NCBI GenBank assembly: GCA_018815325.1
Contig: JAHIYE010000026.1
Location: forward strand, 1 to 64,000
DNA length: 64,000 nucleotides
Reading direction: 5' to 3'
DNA from: Gammaproteobacteria bacterium
Lineage (GTDB): Bacteria; Pseudomonadota; Gammaproteobacteria; Burkholderiales; Burkholderiaceae_C
In this document: positions 19,492 through 27,718 of the stretch, piece by piece
Layout of the letters: every line of letters begins with the position of its first letter
How positions within the stretch are numbered: the first letter of the stretch is position 1
Notes under the pieces: model-generated
What the model saw: only the letters and a program-made list of their open reading frames with translations
What the model was told of the DNA's origin: nothing
Databases searched by the model: none
Made by a program: the position numbers and the translations under genes

Positions 19492-19613
19492 GGGTAGCCT
19501 GTGTTGGTTGCAAGAAGGGGGGCGAGCATGCTGTGCCCATGGATGGCAAGCTGCTGCTCGTTTCTTGCTTCAAAACAGAGAAGAACCCAGTCTCGTGAAA
19601 AGCCTGGTGGCAC
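19488..19613 (-). CDS. Candidate leader ORF translationally coupled to the TonB receptor
   Basis: An open frame in the receptor's 5' leader stops with TGA at 19490-19488, overlapping the receptor ATG by four bases (ATGA). The frame extends up to an ATG at 19697, but that codon lies next to the likely -10 box (TATGAT at 19694-19689) and so would not be transcribed with a ribosome site. The first usable in-frame start I see is GTG 19613, giving 41 residues that include FEARNEQQLAIHGHSML. The receptor itself has a poor Shine-Dalgarno sequence, which fits coupling. I do not recognise the peptide. It could be chance. Confidence 0.35.
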   Translation of the reverse strand: MPPGFSRDWVLLCFEARNEQQLAIHGHSMLAPLLATNTGYP

Positions 19614-19698
19614 AGCCCGCTGTCGCCATGGCTGGCAAGCAGGTAGATGGCTGGCTCGAAGTCGTGTTAACTGGCTGGCTATTCCCGCATCATACACG

Positions 19699-19717
19699 AA
19701 TAAGAATCATTCTTATT
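19699..19717. promoter_or_regulatory. Fur box upstream of the TonB receptor operon
   Basis: AATAAGAAT-C-ATTCTTATT is a perfect 9-1-9 palindrome, closely matching the 19-bp Fur consensus. On the minus strand it lies just upstream of a TATGAT -10 box at 19689-19694, so bound Fur would occlude the promoter. Iron repression of the TonB receptor, PepSY and small membrane protein genes is inferred. Confidence 0.85.
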
Positions 19718-19878
19718 AAATTCACAGCAACTGGCATGAACCTGGGTATTCGTTGTTCGCAAAACGACGCTGCATGTGTGAATGAAGCGGGAAAGCATGC
19801 CGGCGCATGAAGTGGAACACTGCATGAGAATTTGTGGACACAGTGAACCGTTGAATTAAGCCCCTTGCGGCGCGCGTA

Positions 19879-19900
19879 TTTAGTATGTGTTCGTACTAAA
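19879..19900. promoter_or_regulatory. Candidate operator: 7-8-7 inverted repeat before the DMT gene
   Basis: TTTAGTA (19879-19885) and TACTAAA (19894-19900) form a perfect inverted repeat with an 8-base spacer, ending 8 bases before the ATG of the DMT exporter. A regulator bound there would block transcription or translation initiation. No regulator gene is adjacent. Confidence 0.4.
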
Positions 19901-19908
19901 CTTGGTCG

Positions 19909-20871
19909 ATGAGAGCCAGGGAACATTCCGCGGAATCACGCAGCAGCAATCTGACGCGACGCTTTGCGCTGATCAGGCGGCGTGCCAGCCGCCTTGACCC
20001 CACACTGCAGGGCCTGCTCTGGAGCATGGTGGCCGGGCTGAGCTTTATCCTGCTCAACGCCTTGCAGCGCTATCTGACCCTGCAAATCAACCCGCTGCAG
20101 TCGCAGTTCATGCGCTATTTCTGCGGCATGCTGGTGATGCTGCCTTTTGTTTGGCGGTCCGGGCTGGCCGCCTACCGCCCCCGTCACATTGGTGGTCAAT
20201 TCATACGGGGGGTGGTCCATACCGCCGGGCTGGGCCTGTGGTTTGTGGCTTTGCCTCGGGTTTCGCTGGCTGACGTCACGGCCATTGGCTTCACTACCCC
20301 CATCTTCATCATGCTCGGTGCCTGGCTGTTCCTGCGCGAACCAATGCGCTGGGAACGCTGGCTGGCATCCCTGATAGGGTTTTGTGGGGTGCTGATCGTG
20401 GTCGGCCCCCGGCTGTCAGGCACTGGCAACTACTACAGCCTGGTCATGCTGGCCTCGGCACCCGTGTTTGCGGCCTCCTTCCTGATCACCAAGGCACTGA
20501 CACGCTATGAGAAAGCCGGTGTCATTGTGCTGTGGCAGTCCATCACCATCACGGTACTGAGTTTGCCAATGGCGTTGCTGAACTGGCAGTCGCCGACGCT
20601 GGCGCAATGGTTGGGCTACCTGGTGTGCGGACTGCTGGGTAGTGGGGCGCATTATTGCCTGACGCGTTCCTACGGCGTGGCGGACATTTCTGCCACACAG
20701 TCGCTGAAGTTTCTCGATCTGATATGGGCCAGCTTTCTGGGATGGCTGGTATTTTCCGAACGCCCCAGTCAGTTCACCCTGATCGGTGGGGTGCTGATTT
20801 CAGCTTCCACGATCTGGGTTGCACGGCGCGAATCGCGTCGTCCGGTGATTCGAGAAAACAAGCCGCGCTGA
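19909..20871 (+). CDS. EamA/DMT-family transporter
   Basis: A 320-residue inner-membrane protein with ten predicted helices arranged as two EamA repeats (about residues 33-165 and 175-305). This is the drug/metabolite transporter superfamily of small-solute exporters (amino acids, metabolites). The substrate cannot be inferred. The N terminus is long and basic before the first helix, so translation could begin slightly later than ATG 19909. It is divergent from the Fur-controlled operon, with a 7-8-7 palindrome just ahead of the start. Confidence 0.85.
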   Translation: MRAREHSAESRSSNLTRRFALIRRRASRLDPTLQGLLWSMVAGLSFILLNALQRYLTLQINPLQSQFMRYFCGMLVMLPFVWRSGLAAYRPRHIGGQFIRGVVHTAGLGLWFVALPRVSLADVTAIGFTTPIFIMLGAWLFLREPMRWERWLASLIGFCGVLIVVGPRLSGTGNYYSLVMLASAPVFAASFLITKALTRYEKAGVIVLWQSITITVLSLPMALLNWQSPTLAQWLGYLVCGLLGSGAHYCLTRSYGVADISATQSLKFLDLIWASFLGWLVFSERPSQFTLIGGVLISASTIWVARRESRRPVIRENKPR

Positions 20872-20972
20872 CTTGCCGCCGCGGTTGCACAGGCCGGAGA
20901 TCTCAGCCCGGTCTCTGCGCATCTGGACATGCCACTAGTTGGCCATGGGCGAAAATATTTTTTCATCCCCCT

Positions 20973-21000
20973 GCATCCATACGCGAAATCACTGCGTTCT
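20973..21000 (+). promoter_or_regulatory. Candidate ECF sigma promoter of the first PF03640/sigma module
   Basis: GCATCC (20973-20978), a 16-base spacer, then CGTTCT (20995-21000), 56 bases before the start of the PF03640 gene. The -35-like hexamer resembles the CCATCC element of SigK-type promoters, and the linked anti-sigma factor is of RskA (anti-SigK) type. This would make the module autoregulated. The match is by eye only. Confidence 0.4.
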
Positions 21001-21056
21001 AGAGGAAGGACGCAATCGTGCGATCCCCAAACCCAAGTTTTCAGGAGTATGAAATC

Positions 21057-21458
21057 ATGAAAAAATCCCCTATTTTTGCAGCCCTTGTACTTTCCGTTTT
21101 TGCCGCAGGCGCAGTTCAGGCGCAGCCGGTCATGCGTGATGGCGCGCTGACAGACGCAGCAGGTCGCACGGTTTACACATTTGACAAGGACGAGGCAGGC
21201 AAGAGCAATTGCAGTGGTGGCTGCCTGACGCTCTGGCCCGCATTCACCGCCAAGCCCGACGCGGTTGCAAAGGGCGAGTTTGGTCTGATCGACGCCAATG
21301 GCGCGCGTCAATGGACCGTGAATGGCAAGCCGCTTTACTATTTTGCGGGTGATGCCAAGGCCGGTGAGCGCAATGGCGACGGCAAAGGCGGCGTATGGCA
21401 TGTGGTGGGTTCCAAGACAGCGGGTCAAGCTGCCGCCAAATCTGCATCGACGTACTGA
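21057..21458 (+). CDS. Secreted PF03640/COG4315-type protein of unknown function, first copy
   Basis: A 133-residue exported protein with a signal peptide of about 22 residues ending AQA; there is no lipobox cysteine. The mature part has two copies of the Yx[FWY]xxD motif that defines the family: YTFDKD (40-45) and YYFAGD (94-99). A CSGGC pair (Cys52, Cys56) and a LWP segment follow the first. The function is unknown. It is followed by an ECF sigma factor and an anti-sigma factor on the same strand, and a homologue occurs in the same arrangement at 60098-60502. The start is ATG 21057 after tcaggag; an upstream extension to 21018 would spoil the signal peptide. Confidence 0.88.
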   Translation: MKKSPIFAALVLSVFAAGAVQAQPVMRDGALTDAAGRTVYTFDKDEAGKSNCSGGCLTLWPAFTAKPDAVAKGEFGLIDANGARQWTVNGKPLYYFAGDAKAGERNGDGKGGVWHVVGSKTAGQAAAKSASTY

Positions 21459-21533
21459 GACGGCTCGGGGCGTGACCTGGGCATGCGTAAGCGCGGTATG
21501 CTCGGTCACCATGCTGACCAGAGATCGCCCCCT

Positions 21534-22103
21534 ATGGATGCCCGTGATGAAGTAAATCAACTGCTGTCGCGTATTGCGCTGCGAGATGCCAAGGCATTTG
21601 AAGCCCTCTACCGCTTGGTTGCCAGCCGGCTGATGGCGGTGGCCTTGCGCGTGGTGCAAGACCGTGCCGTGGCTGAGGACGTGCTGCAGGAGGTGTTTGT
21701 CACGGTCTGGAATCAATCCGCAGCGGCCGCACCGGGGCAGCATTTGACGCTGGCGTGGCTGTGCGTGGTCACGCGCAACCGGGCCATTGATCTGCTGCGC
21801 AGACGCAAACCCGAGCAGCCGTTGTATTGGCAGGATGAAAACGGCGAAGAGCAGTCGCATGATATTCAGGATGAGTCTGGCTCCCCCATGGAGCAGCTGT
21901 TGGCCCATGAAGACGGCGCGCAATTGGCGCACTGCATGGAGGCCCTGGAGCCCGAACCCAAGCGGGCACTGCTGCTGGCTTTTTACGATGGCTTGACTCA
22001 CCCCGAGATCGCCTTGCGCATGCAGCGACCGCTGGGCACTGTCAAGGCCTGGACACGGCGCAGCTTGATGCGGCTCAAAGGATGCATGGAGGCACTGGCA
22101 TGA
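21534..22103 (+). CDS. ECF-family RNA polymerase sigma factor (SigK-like)
   Basis: About 189 residues with sigma region 2 (FEALYRLVASRLMAVALRVV, then AEDVLQEVFVTVW) and region 4 (a PEPKRALLLAFYDGLTHPEIALRM helix-turn-helix). This is the minimal two-domain layout of extracytoplasmic-function sigma factors. Its stop overlaps the start of an RskA-like anti-sigma gene (ATGA), the usual coupling for a sigma/anti-sigma pair. The PF03640 gene upstream is a likely target or partner. The start is uncertain: ATG 21534 fits family length, while ATG 21483 would add 17 residues; neither has a strong ribosome site. Confidence 0.88.
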   Translation: MDARDEVNQLLSRIALRDAKAFEALYRLVASRLMAVALRVVQDRAVAEDVLQEVFVTVWNQSAAAAPGQHLTLAWLCVVTRNRAIDLLRRRKPEQPLYWQDENGEEQSHDIQDESGSPMEQLLAHEDGAQLAHCMEALEPEPKRALLLAFYDGLTHPEIALRMQRPLGTVKAWTRRSLMRLKGCMEALA

Positions 22104-22831
22104 ACTGGTACCAAAATCCATCAGCCATTGAACAGTTGGCTGCAGCCTATGTTGCGGGCACCCTTCAGGGCAGGGCGCGTGACCGGTTTGAGACCGTCAT
22201 GCGGCGCCAGCCAGCACTTGTCGCTGCGGTGAATGACTGGACCGATCGCCTGGCCCCGTTGCACCGCGCGTTACCTACCCAGGCACCCAGCGCTGAACTG
22301 TGGGGCAGGATTGTGAAGGCAACGGTGAAGGCTTCGGACACCGCCCCTGTGCCGGTGGCACCCTCCTGGTGGCGACGCTTGTTGAGCCCGGCGCCGGCCG
22401 GGGCACTGGCCGTGGGCTTGTTGGTGGGCGCATTGGTGCCGGCCGTGTGGCAAGCCCATGTGGCCTACCAGAGCGACATGGAGTTGCCAGACAGCTATGT
22501 GGGCGTACTGGCTACCGCGCAGGGCCAGCCGGGCCTGATCATCTCCAGCTTGCGGCGGGGCAAGGTTGTCGACATCAAGCAGGTCACGCCAGTGGCCGTG
22601 CCGCTTGGCCAGACACTGTACCTCTGGCGGATTGACAAGGCGGGCGCAGTAGCTGGGCTGGGCCCCATGCCTGACGGCAAGTGGACGCATTTGGCACTGC
22701 GCGAAACCGCAGAGCAGGTGTTTTTCCCCGCTGTGGAACTCGCTGTGTCGCTGGAGCCTTTGGGGACTCAGCCCGACGCTCCTACGCAGCCTTTTGTGTA
22801 CCGCGGGCTTTGCGGAAAGCTGTGGCGTTGA
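22100..22831 (+). CDS. RskA-like membrane anti-sigma factor
   Basis: A 243-residue single-pass membrane protein. The N-terminal sigma-binding domain has the RskA-type AAAYVAGTLQGRARDRFE segment (about 14-31). A transmembrane helix lies at about 98-117, and a periplasmic RskA-type domain of about 120 residues follows. No zinc-binding HxxxCxxC motif is present. It should hold the preceding ECF sigma factor at the membrane until regulated proteolysis or a periplasmic cue frees it. The ATG overlaps the sigma stop codon by four bases. Confidence 0.85.
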   Translation: MNWYQNPSAIEQLAAAYVAGTLQGRARDRFETVMRRQPALVAAVNDWTDRLAPLHRALPTQAPSAELWGRIVKATVKASDTAPVPVAPSWWRRLLSPAPAGALAVGLLVGALVPAVWQAHVAYQSDMELPDSYVGVLATAQGQPGLIISSLRRGKVVDIKQVTPVAVPLGQTLYLWRIDKAGAVAGLGPMPDGKWTHLALRETAEQVFFPAVELAVSLEPLGTQPDAPTQPFVYRGLCGKLWR

Positions 22832-22873
22832 GCTGAGCGGGGCCGGGTCTGACGCGGATCAGGCAGCCCGGCT

Positions 22874-24040
22874 TTACAGGCTGGCGAGCCTGGCGAGCGC
22901 GCTGTTGAGCGTCTCATCCTTCTTGGCAAAGCAGAAGCGCACCACGCGCTGGTCGAAGGCGTTGCCATAGAAGGCCGACAGGGGGATGGCGGCCACGCCA
23001 ATCTCGGTGGTCAACCACATGCAGAAATCGGCCTCGTTGAGATCGCTGACAGCCGAAATGTCCACACACTGGAAGTAGGTGCCCTCGCTGGGTAGCAGCT
23101 TGAAGCGGGTGCGCTTGAGGCCTTCGCGGAACAGGTCACGCTTGCGCTGGTAGAAGGCCGGCAATTCCAGGTAGGGCTTGGGGTCCGTCATGTAGGTGGC
23201 CAGACCGTATTGCACCGGGGTGTTGACGGTGAACACATTGAACTGGTGCACCTTGCGGAACTCGGCACTGAGGCTGGCCGGTGCGGCCACATAGCCGACC
23301 TTCCAGCCGGTCACATGGTAGGTCTTGCCAAAGCTCGAGACAATGAAGGCACGCGCGGCAAGGCCAGGGAAGCGGGCCGCACTCTGGTGCTGCTGGCCGT
23401 CGAACACCATGTGTTCATAAACCTCGTCGCTGATGAGCAGGATATCGGTGGGCGCCAGCATGTCCTGCAGCTTGAGCATGTCCTCGCGGCTCCAGACCGT
23501 GCCGCTGGGGTTGTGGGGCGAGTTGATGATGATGGCGCGGGTCTTGGGCGTGATGGCTGCAGCTATCTTGTCGAAGTCGGGCCGGAAGGTGCCAGGGGTG
23601 AGTGGCACACGCACCACCACGCCACCCGCCAGTTCGATATTGGGCACATAGCTGTCGTAGCAGGGCTCCAGCACGATGACCTCGTCACCGGGGTGCACGA
23701 TAGCCAGAACAGCGGTGAGGATGGCCTGGGTAGCACCTGCAGTGATGGTGATTTCTGTTGCGGGGTCATACGCATGGCCATACAGCGTCTTGACCTTGGC
23801 GGCCACGGCCTCGCGCAGTACAGGCACACCGGTCATCGGAGGATACTGGTTCAGGCCCTGGGTCATGGCGTCTGTCACGGCCTGAACCAGTTTGGGATCG
23901 CAATGAAAATCCGGGAAGCCCTGGCCCAGATTGACGGCACCTTTTTCGGTGGCCAGGCCGGACATGACGGTAAAAATGGTAGTGCCGACATGGGGCAGTC
24001 GGGAGACAAGCGCTGGCGTGCGGGGGGTAGCGGTGGTCAT
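22874..24040 (-). CDS. ybdL: PLP-dependent aminotransferase, methionine aminotransferase type
   Basis: A 388-residue fold-type I aminotransferase (E. coli YbdL 386). The PLP lysine is in SSFGKTYHVTGWKVGY. NPSGT and SDEVYEH motifs precede it, and the C-terminal substrate arginine lies in VVRFCFAKKDE. YbdL-type enzymes prefer methionine, histidine and phenylalanine and use 2-oxo acids as acceptors, so a role in methionine salvage is likely. The start is taken at 24040 (MTTATPRT). The longer upstream reading lacks a ribosome site. It ends 42 bases from the convergent anti-sigma gene. Confidence 0.88.
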   Translation of the reverse strand: MTTATPRTPALVSRLPHVGTTIFTVMSGLATEKGAVNLGQGFPDFHCDPKLVQAVTDAMTQGLNQYPPMTGVPVLREAVAAKVKTLYGHAYDPATEITITAGATQAILTAVLAIVHPGDEVIVLEPCYDSYVPNIELAGGVVVRVPLTPGTFRPDFDKIAAAITPKTRAIIINSPHNPSGTVWSREDMLKLQDMLAPTDILLISDEVYEHMVFDGQQHQSAARFPGLAARAFIVSSFGKTYHVTGWKVGYVAAPASLSAEFRKVHQFNVFTVNTPVQYGLATYMTDPKPYLELPAFYQRKRDLFREGLKRTRFKLLPSEGTYFQCVDISAVSDLNEADFCMWLTTEIGVAAIPLSAFYGNAFDQRVVRFCFAKKDETLNSALARLASL

Positions 24041-24097
24041 GGTGATCTTGGAGCAGAAGTACGGGGAGAAAGGGCTGCGGTCAGGAGGTCGCACGAC

Positions 24098-25051
24098 TTA
24101 CAGGTCGTAGTCGTTCGCGTGGCCGTCCATGGCTTTGGCAATCAGCTTGCGGTCGAGGCGGTCGCTCAGCAACTCGGCAAACTTGTAGACGAAGTTGCGC
24201 AGGTAGGCGCTGCGCTTGAAGGCGACGCGTGCCACGTTCTGGCCAAACAAATGACCGGCCGGACGCACCACGAGCCCGCTTTTGCCACCGTCTTCGAGAA
24301 TGTCCCGGGCGGCCATTTCGGCCACGATGCCGATGCCCAGGCCCAGGCGGACATAGGTCTTGATCACATCGGAGTCGATCGCTTCGAGGGCTATGCGGGG
24401 TTCGAGCTTGCGGATGGCAAAGGCGTGGTCAATCTTGGTACGACCCGTGAAAGACGGGTGGTAGGTGATGAGCGGCTCTTGCGCAATGTCCTCAAGTGTG
24501 AGCCGCTCTTTCTGGCACAGGGGGTGGGTACTCGGCAGGATGACCACATGCTGCCACTCATAGCAGGGCAGGGTGACCAGTTCCGAATAGTCAGCCAGCG
24601 ACTCAGTCGCGATGCCGATTTCAGCCACCTCGTCCAGCAGCATGCGGGCCACCTGAGCTGGTGAGCCCTGGTGCAGGCTGACGTTGACCTTGGGATAGGC
24701 TTGGCGCAGCTTGGCCACAGGTTCTGGCAACACATATCGGGCCTGGGTATGGGTGGTGGCAATCGACAGCGTGCCGCTGTCCTCGGCGCTGTATTGCTCG
24801 CCGATACGTTTGAGGTTGTTGACCTCACGCATGATGAGCTCGATGCTCTTGAGCACATGCTGGCCGGGCTCGGTGATGCGCTTGAGGCGCTTGCCATGAC
24901 GGGCGAAAATCTCAACGCCCAGCTCTTCTTCCAGTTCGATGATGGCCTTGGAGACACCGGGCTGGGAGGTGTGCAATGCCTTGGCCGCCTCGGTCAGGTT
25001 CAGGTTACGGCGGGTGGCCTCCTGAATAAACCGGAATTGATGCAGGTTCAT
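24098..25051 (-). CDS. cysB: LysR-family regulator CysB
   Basis: A 317-residue LysR-type regulator (E. coli CysB 324) with an N-terminal winged helix-turn-helix (FRFIQEATRRNLNLTEAAKALHTS onward) and a periplasmic-binding-like effector domain. The effector-site segment TTHTQARYVLP is typical of CysB/Cbl, which sense N-acetylserine and sulfate. It should activate sulfate assimilation genes in sulfur limitation. It follows cbiX, which supplies sirohaem for sulfite reductase, on the same strand 53 bases downstream, so the context fits. Confidence 0.92.
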   Translation of the reverse strand: MNLHQFRFIQEATRRNLNLTEAAKALHTSQPGVSKAIIELEEELGVEIFARHGKRLKRITEPGQHVLKSIELIMREVNNLKRIGEQYSAEDSGTLSIATTHTQARYVLPEPVAKLRQAYPKVNVSLHQGSPAQVARMLLDEVAEIGIATESLADYSELVTLPCYEWQHVVILPSTHPLCQKERLTLEDIAQEPLITYHPSFTGRTKIDHAFAIRKLEPRIALEAIDSDVIKTYVRLGLGIGIVAEMAARDILEDGGKSGLVVRPAGHLFGQNVARVAFKRSAYLRNFVYKFAELLSDRLDRKLIAKAMDGHANDYDL

Positions 25052-25104
25052 ATTGAATTTGACCTAAAGATTGCATTCATTATCCACCACACTTAATGAA
25101 CGTG

Positions 25105-25473
25105 TCAGGAAAGTGCGATGTCTGCCATCAAGTCCAACAAGCGGGAATCCTCCCCCACAGCAGGCTGAAGACTGAAGGTGATGTTGGGGTAGCGCTGCAC
25201 CAGATCACCCATCAGCTGCGGCAGATCCTCGCGCGCATGCTTGCCAACCCCGAGAAACAGGGGCAGTACGGAAATGGACGAGACGCCTGTCGCGACCAGT
25301 TCGGCCACGGCTGTAGGCAGGTCGGGCGTGGTCAATTCAAGGTAGGCGCAGCGCACCTGCGTCTGCGGGGAGCGGGTCTGAATGCGCTCGGCCACGGATT
25401 CCATGGGCTTGCGCCATAGTGGATCTCTGGAGCCGTGGGCAAACAGGACAATACCAATACCGGGTGTGCTCAT
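25105..25473 (-). CDS. cbiX: Sirohydrochlorin cobalto/ferrochelatase (CbiX/SirB, short form)
   Basis: A 122-residue single-domain class II chelatase. The metal-binding N-terminal motif (GIVLFAHGSRDPLW) and second histidine region (LFLGVGKHAREDLP) are present. CbiX-short enzymes insert Fe2+ or Co2+ into sirohydrochlorin. Placed beside cysB, sirohaem for assimilatory sulfite reductase is the likely product. It begins 9 bases after the lptG stop and is probably co-transcribed with lptF-lptG. Confidence 0.9.
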   Translation of the reverse strand: MSTPGIGIVLFAHGSRDPLWRKPMESVAERIQTRSPQTQVRCAYLELTTPDLPTAVAELVATGVSSISVLPLFLGVGKHAREDLPQLMGDLVQRYPNITFSLQPAVGEDSRLLDLMADIALS

Positions 25474-25482
25474 GAGGTGCGA

Positions 25483-26589
25483 CTACCTTCTCAAAACCAG
25501 CCAGCCAAACGCGGTGAGTGACAGGACGGAATAAATCAGGCCCGGGAGTGCTGCCGTGAGCCAGGGTGCCCAGTTCTGCAGATTGCCAACATAGCCAAAC
25601 ACGTTGTTGAGCAGGAAAAAGCTGATGCCAGCGAGCACGCCGCCAAAGACATAAGTGGTGATACCGCCAGAGCGGAAATGCAGGTAGGCAAACGGCAATG
25701 CCAGCACCACCATCACCAGACAACTCAGCGGGTAGAAGACCTTTTTCCAGAACTCGATCTCGTAACGCTGTGAGGTCTGCTTGTTGGCATCCAGGTGGCG
25801 CATGTACTGGAACAGGTCAATCGTGCTCATGCGCTCGGGTTTGAGCAAAGCTGCTGAGACCATCTCGGCACTGATTTGTGTAGGCCAGCGGAACTGGGGC
25901 AACTCCGCGCGTTCGATGCGTGCCTTCTCACTGTCCGCCGTGCTGAATTCACTGCGCGTGACCTGTTGCAACAGCCAGGCGTCATCGTCGGCGAACTCGG
26001 CTGTCTTGGCCTGGGTCATGGACATCAGGTAACCATGGCTGTCGAATTCGAAGATCCGTACGCTGCCCATGCCACCATCCGGGGTGAGTGCGCCCACATT
26101 GACCGCGAACTGGGTGTAACGCTGCCGCTCCTTGAGCCAGGCGCCTGTCTGCCCCACGGTGATGCGGCCCTGGTAGCGTGCCTTGAGCAACTGGGCGGTA
26201 CGGTCAGCCACGGGGGAAACATAATCACCGATGGCAAAGGTGAGTACGACAAAGCCTGTACCCAGCACAAGGAGGGTGCGCAAGGCACGCCAGGGTCCAA
26301 GACCGCTGGTGCGAAGAATCGTGAACTCTGAACTATGCGCAAAGCGTGCCATCACGAAAATGGTGCCGATCAGCACGGTGATGGGCAGCAGTTCATACAG
26401 GTGACTCGGGATCAGCAGGCTCACATAAGTCAATGCATGCACGAGCGTATAGCCGGCTGCCGCATCGCGCCCGAGAGCCTGCAGCTCCTCCACAAAATCA
26501 AAGAAAAAGAACAAGGCCAGAAAGCCCAGCGTAACGAACGCGACGGACGCGTAAATTTCACGGTAGATGAGACGCCTGATGGTTTTCAA
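25483..26589 (-). CDS. lptG: LPS export permease LptG
   Basis: A 368-residue inner-membrane subunit of the LptB2FG transporter that extracts lipopolysaccharide towards LptC-A-D. It has helices at about 12-35, 60-85 and 100-120, a periplasmic beta-jellyroll (about 130-270), then three helices at the C terminus. The start is a TTG (26589-26587) that overlaps the lptF stop (TTGA), which gives a product of family length beginning (M)KTIRRLIYREI. Coupled synthesis with LptF is implied. Confidence 0.92.
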   Translation of the reverse strand: MKTIRRLIYREIYASVAFVTLGFLALFFFFDFVEELQALGRDAAAGYTLVHALTYVSLLIPSHLYELLPITVLIGTIFVMARFAHSSEFTILRTSGLGPWRALRTLLVLGTGFVVLTFAIGDYVSPVADRTAQLLKARYQGRITVGQTGAWLKERQRYTQFAVNVGALTPDGGMGSVRIFEFDSHGYLMSMTQAKTAEFADDDAWLLQQVTRSEFSTADSEKARIERAELPQFRWPTQISAEMVSAALLKPERMSTIDLFQYMRHLDANKQTSQRYEIEFWKKVFYPLSCLVMVVLALPFAYLHFRSGGITTYVFGGVLAGISFFLLNNVFGYVGNLQNWAPWLTAALPGLIYSVLSLTAFGWLVLRR

Positions 26590-27695
26590 ACTGCGGCGCT
26601 CCCTGAAGCCGGCTGACGTCTGCCGTGCGTTCGCCAGCCCCAGTTGTAATGGCGTTTGGCCAGCCACAGCAGCCCCAGCAGGAACACGCCGCCATGCAAG
26701 CCTGCCAGAAAGCCGGCGAAGCTGATCTGCCCATGGCTGATCCAGCTCTGCCCCAGATTGAGCAGGTTGAAATACACCACAAATGTGAACATCGAAAACA
26801 CCATGTTGCCGCTTCGCCCCACCCGTGGATTCGCACTGGAGGCTGCCACGGCAATGATCACGAAATTGATGGCTGCCAGTGCCATGCCCAGGCGCCATGC
26901 CAATTCTGCGAGGTGGGCCGGGTTGGGGTTGCTCAGCAGCGCCAGCGTGGGCAGGGTGTTGGCGGGAATGTAGTTCGGGCCGTTCAGGCCGTTAGCCCCG
27001 ATGTTGGTACCGTATTCCTCGAACTCACTGATCTTCAGGTCGGGCTTGCCGATGTCACTTTCCAGGCGCTGGCCATAACTCAGCATCAGCATGCTTTCTC
27101 CAGTCCGGTTTTCAACGCGTCCGCTACGGGCTGAGGTGATGGTCTGCTTGCCGCGTTCCGTGGAGGCAATGAAGACGTTGTTGCCCGTCTTGTTGCCGGT
27201 CAGGTCCTTTTCGACAAAGAACACCCGGTTGCCATTGGCCGATTCCTGGAATTGCCCCGGCTCGATGCGGTCAAGGTCGCCGCGCTGTTCATAGTGGGAC
27301 TTCATGTCCTCGATCTGCTGGTTGGACCAGGGCAGCACCAGCATGGCCAGCGCCATCACGACCAGCAGCACCGGCCAGGCAAACCTGAACAAGGGCCGCA
27401 GCAGGCCGGCCAGTCCCATTCCGCTGGAAAACCAGATCACCATCTCGCTGTCCCGGTACATGCGTGACAGGGTGCCTACAATCGAGATGAAGAGACTCAT
27501 GGTGAGAATCGTGGGCATGTAGGCCAGCACGGTAAAGCCCATCACCAGCATCACGTCCGAGGGGTTGAAGCTGCCGCGAGAGGCCTGGCCCAGGGTGCGG
27601 ATCAGCGTCATCGTCATGACGACCGTGACCAGCACGATCAGCGTGGCGCCAAAACTGCGTGCCAGTTCCTTGCGGATAGAGGAATGGAATAACAT
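26586..27695 (-). CDS. lptF: LPS export permease LptF
   Basis: A 369-residue partner of LptG in the inner-membrane LPS exporter, with the same six-helix plus periplasmic jellyroll plan. The N terminus (MLFHSSIRKELARSFGATL) is typical. It shares a 4-base overlap with lptG and is divergent from pepA with only 23 bases between the two ATGs, so its promoter must overlap pepA. No Shine-Dalgarno sequence is seen before the ATG. Confidence 0.92.
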   Translation of the reverse strand: MLFHSSIRKELARSFGATLIVLVTVVMTMTLIRTLGQASRGSFNPSDVMLVMGFTVLAYMPTILTMSLFISIVGTLSRMYRDSEMVIWFSSGMGLAGLLRPLFRFAWPVLLVVMALAMLVLPWSNQQIEDMKSHYEQRGDLDRIEPGQFQESANGNRVFFVEKDLTGNKTGNNVFIASTERGKQTITSARSGRVENRTGESMLMLSYGQRLESDIGKPDLKISEFEEYGTNIGANGLNGPNYIPANTLPTLALLSNPNPAHLAELAWRLGMALAAINFVIIAVAASSANPRVGRSGNMVFSMFTFVVYFNLLNLGQSWISHGQISFAGFLAGLHGGVFLLGLLWLAKRHYNWGWRTHGRRQPASGSAAV

Positions 27696-27718
27696 TGTGC
27701 AAAAGGAAAACCCGAATT

